Of a stretch of DNA of 64,000 nt, positions 35,541-47,109 are shown piece by piece; the first letter of the stretch is position 1; every line of letters starts with the position of its first letter. The notes beneath the pieces were generated by a model, which had not been told where the DNA came from, made no database searches, and saw nothing but the letters and a program-made list of their open reading frames with translations. The position numbers were made by a program, and so were the translations under genes. The stretch is from Cryptomeria japonica (Eukaryota; Streptophyta; Pinopsida; Cupressales; Cupressaceae). The DNA lies in the NCBI RefSeq assembly GCF_030272615.1, contig NC_081411.1, positions 161,058,971 through 161,122,970 on the forward strand, given 5' to 3'.

Positions 35541-36650
35541 AGTCATGATCTAGGGGCTTCTCATCATATGGCATCTTTGCAGTCTATGTTCTCTTCATTT
35601 GAGCCTTACACCATACCACAAATTTTGATGGGCAATCATACATACATGGATTTGATTGGGAAAGGAACTATTGCCATTTGGGATATCTCCTTCAATGATG
35701 TGTTGTGTGTACCCCATTTGACAAACAATCTTCTTTCCATCTATCCAATCACTCATGGGTCAACAAGGAAAACTATGGAGTTCAGACCTGATTCAGTTAT
35801 CATTAGAGACTTGGAGATTGGAGCTATCTTTCCTATAGGGGTGGTCGATCATGCATCTCAGCTATATTCCTTCATAGATTTTGTTCCTATTGACGAGGAT
35901 GATTCTTCATGTGTTGATCACACTTCTTGTGATGATTCATATTTCAAGGAGAACTTTGGGTACTTGAACTTGTGTATTCTCACATGTGAACCTATTCTTG
36001 CATCTTGTATTTCATCTTCTCCTATTGATATCACACCACCTATTGAACCTAATGATGCAGATATTGCAACATTTTTGCCTTCTTTTGATTCAGTGTAGCA
36101 CGACATACCTTGTCTTCCAACTTCAGTTCATTGGGATGACTACTTGATAGACATTGCATGTTTGTTTGTGGAGTCCTACATTGTAGATTTGAGAGACATC
36201 ATTGATAACATTCATCTTCTATTTGATGAAGATGACCCTTCTTCAATTGTTGTGAGGGAAAACTCTAACCCTCTTGTGCATTGTCTACATGATCACTCTT
36301 TCGAGGTTTACATGATTGTGGATTTTTATGTACAACACTTAGAGGAGGTCTCTTTATCCTAAGAGGAGACATGTGAGTCTTTGGATCTTGTTCTACATTC
36401 ATCTCCACTAGATCTTGGATTGCCTTTTTCAACACTGTGTCTCAGTACACCACCTTTGGATGGGTTAACTTTTAGCATCGACATGGGGACACTTGAGCAG
36501 TTTTCAGAGACTTCATTCATCATGTGTTTTTTTCCTACATCTTCCCTTCATGATTGGGGAGTCTTCAAGGATACACCTTTGTTTTTGTTTCTTCCTAAGG
36601 GGAGGAATGTGGTTCGATGTTCATGGAGCAGTTTCTTCTTTCACTTTTGA
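35541..36650 (+). pseudogene. Copia-like protease and gag-pre-integrase part joined to an unknown acidic domain
   Basis: Near 35547 the protease motif DSGASHHM reads DLGASHHM, so the active-site neighbour is changed. VLCVPHLTNNLLSI follows, as in copia polyproteins. From about 35890 the same frame continues to 36650 with only two stops (36096-36098 and 36360-36362). It encodes an acidic, Ser- and Leu-rich stretch (FDEDDPSSIVVREN) in place of integrase and RT. It ends about 30 bp before a polypurine tract. The acidic part is not recognised. The element is therefore non-autonomous by structure, not only by decay. Confidence 0.65.
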
Positions 36651-36679
36651 GATTCTACCATTGGTGCAGATTCTACATT

Positions 36680-36690
36680 GAGGGGAGGCT
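36680..36690 (+). other. Polypurine tract
   Basis: GAGGGGAGGCT lies directly before the LTR start at 36692, in the position expected for the primer of plus-strand synthesis. Confidence 0.6.
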
Positions 36691-36691
36691 A

Positions 36692-38686
36692 TGTAATGCC
36701 CCTCTAACTCAGTATAAATAATGAGGTATCATGAAACTCAAAATTTAACATCGAGGAAAACAAGCAAGTGTATTTGATATCTTAGTTAATATTGATGATG
36801 TTAAAACATTTATAGGATAACTATTTGATCGCTATCCAATATTAACAAAATTGTTTATAGTATTCATTAGGAGGATTAAAAAGACAAGCAAATAATTATT
36901 TTAAAATTATTAATTAATGATTAAATTGATTCTGAATGTTTTCTAATATTTAATTAATTTTTAAAATTATAAATTAAGAAATTATAATAATAAATAAATG
37001 TATAATATTATATTTAGAAAACTTATATATGTGTATATATGTAATAAATCAAAACTAATTAATATATTGTAAAGATTTTTATGAATTTAAATAAAACTTA
37101 GTTTATTCATATTTTAACAATAAATAAATAAGGAAAGAAGTTTTATTAAGAAGCTTTCGTCTGTTTTAATAAGGAAAGTAAAAATAAAATTAAATAAGAA
37201 AGTTCAAAAAGTAATTTCTTTCTTTAAAAGTTTTAGAACTTAAGTTCTCGAAAAGCATGGGATTTTTTTAAGGAAAGTTAACCTTTTCAGGGGAGGACTA
37301 CCGTAAGTTTGTTAAAAAAAAACAAAAAAATCTTGGAAAACGGAACTGGAAAAACTTCAGAAAGGAGATAGTATGGATATTTTCCTGTATTTTAGTAAAG
37401 GTTTCGTTAGGTTTTGTGCGTTCCGTAAATATTTGGAAAATTTCAAAAGCTCTTTGCAGATAAAGTTTTTTTTGAGATTTGAGATGGGCAGAGAAAGAAT
37501 AGAACTGAAGAAAATCGAGAAAACAACAGCAAGGCATGTCACTTTCTCGAAGTGGAGGAAGGGTTTAATAAAAAAGGCGAAGTAACTTTCCATTATGTGC
37601 GACGTAACTTTCCATTATGTCGGGCTTATTAGTTTTTTTTGCTCTTCGAGTACTCGAATTCCACATGCAATTTGCGACTCTGAAAGGAGAAGAAAGATCA
37701 ATCAATGAGATCCCGTCTTTTTGAAGTATTTTGTCAAACACATCACGTAAGTAGTCTGCAATCCCAAAATTTTGACATCATGTTAAGTTTGCAATAGGAT
37801 AAGAGTTCTCGTTTTGTTTTGAATACAATATCATTTCATCATTATTTTGTTTTGCATTTTAATATATGGTTAAAATAATTTGTTTTGCATTTTAATATAT
37901 GGTTTCAGAATTTATTTACGTCGTAAATAAAGAGAAAGAACATGAATTGGTATGCCTCTAGAATATGGTGATTAGTTCTTTAATAGAAATGATAAATCAA
38001 CAAAATTGTTAAATAATTAATTTGGGTGTTTATTAAAGAAAGCATTATTATTCTATAGCTAGTTTTGTAATTTTTTAATTTTTTTTAAATTCAATTACTA
38101 GTTTAGTGCTTTTTGGATTATAAATAAAGTCCAAAAGACTAATAGTGGAAGATTATTATATATTTTAAAGAACATTAAGTTATCAATGTCTATTAGAGGT
38201 TATTAGTGGAATGGCTTAGAGTTTTACTTGCTAAGCAATGGCAATGAATTCTAATTATTGACATAATCTCTATAGAGTTCACATTCCCAACAAGGACGCA
38301 CCATAAGCATTTCATAATACAATTAGTGATATCATATTCATGTACTTCTTGATAGTCTTAGTCAAACTTTTCTCAATCTTGTGAAATCATCATTGGATAA
38401 GTGCTAACATTATGATAATAATATATATATGATTGCTTTAGTTATAATACTAAATTTGTATTCTTAGTATAAGAAAAACATATATACATATTATGATTAG
38501 AAAACTTTTGTTTCCATGAAATAGTGAAATGGAATATTTTATTCCAAAGGATGTTATAGAGTTAATGTTATGAGGAAATCTAGACTGTTAAGTTGACTTT
38601 GGTTTTTTTTAATTTATTTGATGAATCTTTAAAGTACAATTGTTATCGTTTTAGGATTTTTTGAATATTGATATGTTAACACACAC

Positions 38687-38762
<76 letters not shown>

Positions 38763-40334
38763 AGGACCTTAGAAAGTTTAGATTAGGAATTAAGTTTTCC
38801 AAGATAAGACCTTCTAGGCACCGCCTAGCATTATATTTTGTTTGTTGTTGAAAGATAGCCTAGTTGGACGATCATAAATTATTTGTCAATTTGTATCAAG
38901 GATATCTTGTGGAAAAGACAATATTTCATTACCGTGGATTTAATAGAAATTTAAGGATATCTTGAGATTTAATAGAGAATCGTGGGATTTTGGTAAAATG
39001 AATCTTGCTTAGAAATCATTAGATTCTTTCTTTAGACAAATTGAAGAAGTGATGCTCTCTCCTTAAATTAGGTATAGTTGTGATATAATGACTCCTATTT
39101 CACTGAATTATATTTCCAGAAATGATCTATGCTATGATTCTTTCTATTGGATTATACTATATGGCACATGCATGTTATTACTTGAATTGTTTTTGAAGTA
39201 GTTCATTTCCTTTGATTATGATTGGGTTTTCCTTTGGGATGTTGATTATGGTCTAACAATTAAGGATGACTCTCACTTGAGATCTACCTATATAACTTAA
39301 GAAATTTGTCCAAGTCATATGTTTGTCATTATAGTTGGGTGTATCCTACCAAAATCATACTGATGTGTATCTCTATTGAATCATGATAGAAGGACCTTGC
39401 ATGTTCATGAGTTAAGGAATCTGTCTCCCTTCAGCCTAATAGTAGCAAATGTTTTAAACAATAGGTTGTTACTTGTAAATATTTTATATTTGATTTGGCC
39501 ATGGAATGTCTACTTGTGGTGCCTCCATGTGAGATGTTATTTGATCTTGGAACAACATTACTTGTCTATTTATTCCTTGTATATTGAATGGTTATTAAAG
39601 TTACTCAATAGGGTCAGATATGTCTCTTGTGCATTGATCTCATGTTGTATATAACATATGATTGGTGCTTATATACTATACCTGATCCATATAAGTGTAT
39701 TGTTTCGAGTATCATTGTAGGTGTTCCCATGTGTGATTAATCTTTTTATCTTAAGATTCATCTCTGTTTCACCTAAGTGGGTGACAACCGACAAGAGAAC
39801 TATCTGGGGTATGAGGCCATAGAAAGGGTTGCGTACCCATTAGATTGTTATAATTTTTTTAAGTCAAACTATGAATTCTTTGCGCATTCATGTAGGCAAG
39901 GCCATCTATGATGAGCCACCAAGACTATAGGTCTAGCTCTTAGGTTTGTCTCTTTTGAGTTGTCTGGTCTTAACACTCATTCTATGTAATATGTTTACCG
40001 TTGTCAGATCATTGGTAGATGTTTGATCTAGTAAAGTTATTGTATGTTTTAACCTATTGAACATATATCTAACATGTGATAGATATAATGTGTGAATCTA
40101 GCAGTGTAGGCTTGAGTGCAGGAATGTGCGGCAGGTCGAGACATGTGATGTACCGAAAAGTGAAATCTCAGGTATGAGGTGACTGGTTTGTTAGTTGATT
40201 GTTGTTTTAATCAGAATTTAATATGTTATAGTGTGTATAATCATAATCTTTTAGTAATTTTGTAATGTGATAGTTCTTAAAAAAAATTGTTGCTACTTTT
40301 AGTGATGTTTGCTTGAGTAAAAGTGGGCATTACA
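36692..40334 (+). mobile_element. Very long LTR (3643 bp)
   Basis: It starts TGTAATGCCC and ends GGGCATTACA, a perfect 10-bp terminal inverted repeat of the TG...CA type. It is preceded by a polypurine tract, so it is best read as the 3' LTR of the gag-protease element at its left. The flanks GGCTA and AGCTA differ at one base, so a solo LTR with a decayed target duplication is the alternative. No second copy is present. It contains a (CA)n microsatellite and no convincing ORF. Confidence 0.75.
38680..38759 (+). repeat. (AC)n microsatellite
   Basis: About 39 AC units with two small interruptions, inside the long LTR. Confidence 0.98.
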
Positions 40335-41545
40335 AGCTACTTGGTCTCTTTTTCTTCTCTCATATCGGGGGGACTTTTTCCTCACATGGAATTTTGTCCT
40401 TCACATGCTTCTTTGAGAGTTCTTTGTATAGTTTTCGGTGGGGGGGTTTCCCATTGGATTTTTCTCTCTTCCCCCACATTTTACGGATATGCCCTTCTTT
40501 CTTGCAGAGAAAACATGCATTCAATCCTCCAAGCATTTCAATCAGGCAGACAAATGTGTCTCCATTAATATCTAAGTTTAAAGCTGGTGGGATGTCGATT
40601 TTGGGCTTAATTGAGACAAGCATTCTTGCATCTAGGTTCAGTACCAACCAAGCAATTTCATCTATCTGGGTCATTTTGCCAAATGGTTCCATTAATTGGG
40701 GAAGGAAACACCATAAAAAGGGGGGGACATCTTTGAGGATGACCCATCTAGGAGAGGATAATGCAAGGACTTCCTCATTAACCGCCTCTAGACACCAGGC
40801 TAGGGCTCAAAAAGAGGTATTCCCAACCATCCAGTACTAGCATTTAAGTGCTACCAATTGGGCTTCATATGAGTTAAAGAAAATGAGAAAAAGACCTCTT
40901 TGTATTTGTCTACAGAACGTGATTTTAAGCCCTAATTTGAGATTCCATAGATTGTGAAACCAGTCGTCTACAAATTTCCTAGGTGGGCATTTTTGAGCAT
41001 CAACACAGGCAAAAAATATGGCACTGTCACATAACCTATGTTTTTCCAAAGCAATCTCATTTAACATTTCTGAATTTGGTGAAATACAGAAGGGGTCTGA
41101 GGTATTGCAAGCGGACTTACCTTCCTTACTGGGTCCTTCATCTACAGGAGCCTTAAGGAAGTGCACCGACGAGTGGACTCCATCTGCAAGCGGAGTGACG
41201 GTCTCGACGAAGGACTTTTTTAGGGTTGGTATAGTTTGCGGTGTGGGTTTAGGGTTATTGTTATTAACTCCGTCTGACTCTAGCTCCATTAGAAACTAGG
41301 GTTAGGATCACGCGGGGTGGGCGGATGGACGGAGTTAACCGTAATAAATGCAGAGTAGAGTAATTAAAACAAGTAAATGGGCGAGATAGGAGGTGCAAAC
41401 CGAGTGGAGGAGATTAACCCTTCCACGTAGACATCGAGGTACTCCTGACAGTGCCTGCGTGCCTCGATCCTACTTCCTTCTTCAGGGCGCGGTCGAGAGC
41501 ATCAAAAAATCGTAGAGCAGAGCCATCGATTGGCATTTTTTTTTA
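40335..41545 (-). mobile_element. LINE E, 5' part only (ORF1 region)
   Basis: The minus strand carries a comparatively GC-rich leader (41290-41545), then an ORF1. The 3' side stops exactly at the end of the long LTR (40334), so the LTR element probably inserted into this LINE. The rest of the LINE was not found left of that element. Confidence 0.65.
40360..41289 (-). pseudogene. LINE E ORF1 (DUF4283-like, with zinc knuckle)
   Basis: An ATG at 41289 opens a 150-codon frame whose end reads KFVDDWFHNLWNLKLGLKIT and GLFLIFFNSYEAQLVAL, a DUF4283-like RNA-binding region. After a TAG near 40837 the product continues with RWVILKDVPPFLW. The frame 40692-40360 then follows, with a zinc-knuckle relic, CFLCKKEGHIRKMW, whose final cysteine is lost. 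It is the RNA-binding ORF1 of a plant LINE, here broken. Confidence 0.75.
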
Positions 41546-41559
41546 AGTTAGGATTAGAG

Positions 41560-42000
41560 TCATGATATCATATTTGTTTTGAAGCATATATAAGGATTAT
41601 CTATTATATTTTAATATTATCATATCATCTTATGCTATTGTTTTATTACATTATTATTAAATTTAAATACTTTTATTATATTATGATTATAATTTTAAAA
41701 TATTATAATTACTTATAACATCTTATTGTTATTATTATTTGTTTTTATTATTATATTAATATTTTATATTTTTGTATTTGTGCAATAAAAATATTATATT
41801 ATTATTTTTATAATTTTAAAAGTTACAAAAAATATTTTAAAAACTTATCTTGTACCCATAAAAATAACCACTTTGCCTACATGTAAAAGAAAAATCTCCA
41901 CAATCATCATTTGCTTAATTTTCAAATGGCAACCAGGAGACAAGAGAAGAAAGAGAAAGAGAGATAGATATATGATTTAATAGTGATGATAATTTATAGT
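41560..42000 (-). repeat. AT-rich repeat, inverted and shortened copy of 6231-7490
   Basis: The reverse complement of about 41830-42000 matches 6230-6400, and that of about 41570-41720 matches 7370-7490. The roughly 1 kb between these parts in the other copy is nearly absent here. Confidence 0.6.
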
Positions 42001-42133
42001 ATGTCATAATAAACATATAGCAAGAAAAAGAAAGGTGGACTTTTCAATGCCACTTTTGAGGTAATCAATTTCTACGCTTTATTTATATTTTTTTCAATAT
42101 AATAATTATTCTTTAATGTGTATTACTATAATA

Positions 42134-42222
42134 AATATTTTATTATATTTTAGCAAGTATACCAAGAGGTAGGGGGTTGTGAGTATTTTATTATATTTTA
42201 GCAAGATTACCAAGAGACAAGG
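42134..42222 (+). repeat. 48-bp tandem duplication spanning a TIR end
   Basis: TTATATTTTAGCAAG followed by ACCAAGAG occurs twice, 48 bp apart (tail words TAGCAAG at 42151 and 42199). The second copy holds the left end of the TIR element. Confidence 0.7.
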
Positions 42223-42745
42223 GTACTTGAAGACTCTGGTATCGATGCTGGTACAACTGATTTTCAAAAATAGGAGACTGGTGTACTTGGAGATGCCATT
42301 TAAAAAAAATATAATTTAATAATTTCCACAAAATATCATGGCAGAGAACTTTGAAAACAAAAACAATGGTAACATTTAACATTAACTTTAAAATTGAAAT
42401 TAAAATTGCTTATATTGCTGATCCCATAAATAGTCTAAATTGTTTCATGAAAGTAAGGTAATATTGAAATTAAAATTCCTTATATAGCTGATTAAATAAC
42501 AAAGATAATTTCTCTTTAGACTATTACAATGATAAGAAATCAATCATCTTAAAAAGACAACGTTATCAATAGATGAGATAATTATAACTTTGCATGGATT
42601 TTTGTCTTTCTATGAAATAATTTCCCCATTAGTCAATTTTTGGTTGGAAAACTTTGGAGATAGCAAAAGATGACAACCAAAAGAGCCCCATGCCTCAAGA
42701 ATTTTTCGGAGACATCTCTGTCTCAGGAGACGAGTCTCCTCGTAA
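42207..42745 (-). mobile_element. Small TIR transposon, copy 2 (539 bp)
   Basis: The ends are TTACCAAGAGAC on the left and TTACGAGGAGAC as the reverse complement on the right. The interior matches the element at 31949-32593 in reverse orientation, for example ATTACAATGATAAGAAATCA against its complement near 32262-32281. It also has clustered GGAGAC and GTCTCC words near its ends. No coding capacity was found. Confidence 0.8.
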
Positions 42746-43079
42746 CTATGTATTTTAGCTATTTATAATTTTTTTTAATATTCCTAAATTATATATGATT
42801 TAAACACAAATTAAAATAAATTATGAAAAGAAATCAATTTTAAAAATATCTCACTCTTGTGTGTTCCTTTTGAACCTATGTCCTTGATTTGAATTCTTAT
42901 AAATTAACTTAAATAGTATTGTATTAAGATAAATAGTATTGTATTAGCTAGCCATGAAATGGTAATCACCTATTTTATATATATGTGTTTTATGTATAAA
43001 TGTAGTAACATTAATATTAGTTTCACTTTTTCTTTTTCATTTAATTTAAATATATTTTTGTAGTCTTCTAATAATTAAA

Positions 43080-43278
43080 AATAATATTAAAATTTAATGG
43101 TATAAGTTAATCAAAAATTTAAATGAAAAATAATATTAAAATTTAAATTAATGGTACAAGTTAATAAAAAATTTAATGGAAAATAATATTAAAATTTGAA
43201 TATATAAAAAATTTAATGAAAATAATATTAAAATTTGAATATATATATAAAAATTTAATGAAAATAATATTAAAATTA

Positions 43279-43280
<2 letters not shown>
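43080..43280 (+). repeat. Short tandem repeat, about 40-bp unit
   Basis: A unit of the form AAAATTTAATGAAAATAATATTAAAATTTGAATATAT in two overlapping parts (AAAATTTAATGAAAAT and AATATTAAAATTTG) recurs about five times before the pure AT run. Confidence 0.75.
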
Positions 43281-43362
<82 letters not shown>

Positions 43363-43372
43363 TAAATATATA
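43281..43372 (+). repeat. (AT)n microsatellite
   Basis: An uninterrupted AT run of about 74 bp, then slightly broken AT units. Confidence 0.98.
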
Positions 43373-43373
43373 A

Positions 43374-43785
43374 ACAAACATTTGAAGAAATATAAAATCC
43401 AAATTTTTTATGCTAATTAAAATAAGGCCACCACCCCTAAACCTAATCCCTTAATATACATTCTATATTTACTTTAATAAATATTAAAAAATAAAGTATA
43501 AATTTATTGTTGGGGGAATATAATTTTTTAATAGTTCTAATAAAATATATATATATACAAACATTTGAAGAAATATAAAATCCAAAATGTTAAGAAAGAA
43601 TGTTAAAAGTTTTTATAATAATTTTAAGAAAATAACTTTATTTTTATGCTAATTAAAATAATGCCACCACCCCTAAATCTAATCCCTTAATATACATTCT
43701 ATATTTACTTTAATAAATATAAAAAATATATATATAAATTTATTGTCGAGGGAATATAATTTTTTTTAATAGTTCTAATAAAAAA
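43374..43785 (+). repeat. Tandem duplication of about 180-230 bp
   Basis: ACAAACATTTGAAGAAATAT begins at 43374 and again at about 43557. Both copies carry GCCACCACCCCTAAA and GGAATATAATTTTTT-type words. The second copy has an extra 40-odd bases. Confidence 0.85.
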
Positions 43786-46429
43786 TTTATATTTTATACT
43801 ACTTAAAATAAATATGCTAAGCCCTATCATTACAAACCTATAGTTGGCAAATTCTGAAAACAAAATACTCTGTATAGATAAAAATAAAAAAGACAACAAA
43901 ATGCACCCTTTATGTGGATCTAACACGGACTATATTTGGGATTACGTTGATGGCAACATATTATACCATAGTAGCAGTTAATGAAATTAAAAGTAAAAAC
44001 GTGCACAACTTTACACCGTCCGAAATTGAACGGAGAAAGTGAAAAAATAATCAATGAAATGAGATAAAGACTTTCCCGGGGTAAGACTGCAGATGACTCT
44101 GGTGGGATTCCCCATCAAATAAAGTCTATCAGCTAATCTAATAATTTAATATTCTACTTTTCCAAAGAGTTAGAAAGGTAACAAAAATGTTCCTTCATCG
44201 GTGTGTTAAACTGAACAGCTTAAAGTGCGAAAGGTTACCTTTGTCACAACGTTTATGAAAACATGAACCGTACGAAAAAAAAGCTGAAAGCTTTGTCGCA
44301 GTTTTTAGGAAAAAGCAAACTGTTCGAAAGACATGTTTAAAAAGTGATTTTGTTGGGGATTTGTAGGACTTTTTAACTCTCCAACTCTAGGATTCAAGAC
44401 TTCCAGGATCAGTTCATGAAAAATAACTTAAGACCAGCTCGATTAAAAAAGTAAAGGCAATTCTATCCTAAACCCTAAACAATGATTCATGTATTTAGTG
44501 GCGGTTTATGTGACAAGTTACCAATGAATGGCTATGGACAAGCATAAGTGGCGGATATTGTCATTTCAAAATAACAGTAAATTCAAATGTATCACAGCGT
44601 CTGAAAACTTACAGACAGGGTCGAAGTTAATCGCATTCACAAAGTGAAGGACTTAGTACGTAGATTATGTCGAATCACTCATCAATTCTATAAAGAGGGG
44701 ATTTTTAAAAGATTTTGGGAAAGAGGAATGGCACCTGCAACTTAAGAGAGACTGCCTACATTTGATACTCTTTCTAAACTATGGATGATTTTTTTTATTT
44801 TTTTTAGATATCGTCTTTTTGTTACAATCTACTATAACATGTTGAATAACTGCATAATTTAGCTCTTGGTGTTATATTACCGTTTGTTATAGCTGCCATG
44901 TTGCTGTAACTGCTGTTACAATGTATTCTATATATCTTAATCCAAGGAAAAATAAGTGCTATTACCGTGTCATTGGGCTGAGTATTATGAACAAGGGAAA
45001 GGGGAATCAATTTGTATAGAGAGATGCAATAATTTCAATTCAAGCCCACTCTACAATAAACTTTAGAGACAAAGATTCATAAGAGGAAGAATGGCTATTT
45101 CTTTAGAAAAAACTATTGTTTAGGGAAGAACCGTAAGGATCTTACAATGAAAACAATCTAAAATATGGAGTCCATTGAGAATCGCCTATAGTCTACCTTG
45201 TCCGAACTAACCTAGGCTACATAATTGCTAAAGAGGGCTTGTTGGTGACAACTGTCCACTTCAGTAAGATCCCTAACATTTTTTATGTGTTTCTACAGTA
45301 GATTATGTGTTTAACACAACTCATCCCTAACATCGAGACTAGTCTTTAGGTGGCGGTGCCAATCTGAAAACTTCAGAGTTTCATCTTCTATGGTGTAGCA
45401 GAATCAACCCAAATCTAATTTGACATTGACTTGGTCATTGACACAAAACCTTAGACTAAAAATTAATTAGTCCTGTAAACCTTTTTAATATCACAACTGT
45501 TAAGGAGATAAACATGGTTGAACGAGAAAACGATTTATCGATTAACAAAGCTTTAAATAAGTTTTATTGACAATAGCATGGTTGAAAATTAAATAAGTAC
45601 AAAAATTAGTTGATCATTCTTATATCTTGCAAAAAAATGATATTATTAGAAACCATCTAGATATTAAAGCAAAGAGAATAGAAGTAGTCTCATGGCAGAT
45701 CAGAAGTGAAGGATCTATGGGAAGTCCTATCTTCACCACATAAAATGAAGTGTCCTGGAGTCAAATTTCGATAGGCTTCAACGAAGACAAACACTGCTTC
45801 CACATTTGTTCTCCATACAATCATTTTCATAACCTCAACAGTTCTAAACAATGTTTTCACAGTTTCGATGTGCAACAGCCCAATACGATATTTCTACACT
45901 CTTTTCTGAAAGTCCTACTTCCGATTCAGCCTTTTGATCTTACGTTTAGCTTTGATGCTCGTTTCTGAGAGTGTTTGTTTTATTTTTAGTTTCTAAGCTT
46001 ATTTAGAAATAGCCTTAATGATAGATTCACTCGAAATATGTTGTTAATGTGTTAAAATTATGGAATGAAGTATAAACAATTATGGCCGCAATAGACTAAT
46101 AAATCAGTGACAGCATTGAAAGGCGATTTTGGAAAAGAAATTAGACTTGTATAGTTTGAAGGAAAGGGCTTACCAGAAGACAATCACAAATTGAAGCTGC
46201 TATGACTCAGGGGCCTTAATGCATATAAGCTGCAATCACAGATGACAATATTGTAACGAATAAGTATATTAAATAGCCAAAGGGAAACCCGAACATAACT
46301 AACTCTCTAAGTCATGACATGTATGCCCAGAAGCGTTTACTCACAGTTTCTTCTGTAAACCTCCTCCTTACCCAAATTCAAAGTTTGTAAGGAAATACCT
46401 CATCTATTTCGAAGGAAGATTATGCCTTA

Positions 46430-46439
46430 CTATATAAAG
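46430..46439 (+). promoter_or_regulatory. TATA box of block copy 3
   Basis: CTATATAAAG in the same context as 11607-11616 of copy 1. Confidence 0.45.
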
Positions 46440-47064
46440 CAGAAGGCTTCCGACAAAAAGACCATACAGTGTTATACTCATCCATCTTTAAACTGTAGCT
46501 TTAAGTTTATCAAAACTTCGAATTAGAAAATTACACAACCTTGAAATCTCTTGTTCATGTAAGTGCTTTCATTGAAAGTCAGTATGTGCTTATTATCATA
46601 GGTTATTGAATCAAAGATTGATGTTTCTAATGAATTATGAAGAATGTTAGAGTAGCAAGATGTTGCAATTCTTACCACGTCTACAAGTTTACCTTGGGAG
46701 ATAAGGTTAGGATAACCTATCCATCTCAAGTCACATATCTTATGTATACATGGTATGGTATATAATTGACATAATCTTATTGTAGGAGTTAAAGCAACAT
46801 CTAGCTAGATATGGAGATAAAAAATATAGTGAGATGTATTTTTATTTTTTTTGACAATGAATAAGATAATATATGTGTAGGTTTTCTAGCAGAGGCTCAA
46901 AAAATAAACTTGTTTCACAAGCACAAGTAAAAGATCTTATTTGTTAACTAGGTCTAGGAAAGCATTGATATCACCCTTAATCCATCTTCATGATATACCA
47001 TATGTGACCTTCTACATGATATGAGAGAAATGGAAATCCTTGATAACTACTAAGATCTTACTTG

Positions 47065-47109
47065 TTTTTTTTTTATCAGTAAAGGCAGGGCCAGATTTGT
47101 ATTAATATT
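47065..47109 (-). mobile_element. 3' end of LINE D with A-run
   Basis: On the minus strand, AATACAAATCTGGCCCTGCC and then TTTACTGATAAAAAAAA run into block copy 3. The sequence left of the Tat element (ending ATATT) joins the sequence right of it (starting ATATT at 63141). This short piece is therefore the continuation of 63146-64000. Confidence 0.7.

Larger units (their letters stand above)
42797..47064 (+). repeat. Large non-coding block, copy 3
   Basis: It matches copy 1 from about 8366 (AAGAAATCAATTTTAAAAA) to ACTAAGATCTTACTTG (12253 versus 47049). It contains an expanded AT-rich part (43080-43790) and the same TATA-box context (46430). It ends abruptly at 47065, where a minus-strand LINE tail begins. 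Copy 1 continues there, so the rest of copy 3 should lie beyond the window. Confidence 0.8.

Noticed and set aside
43148-43402. 84-codon minus-strand ORF of alternating Tyr and Ile
   Set aside because: It is only the translation of the AT microsatellite and its AT-rich flank.
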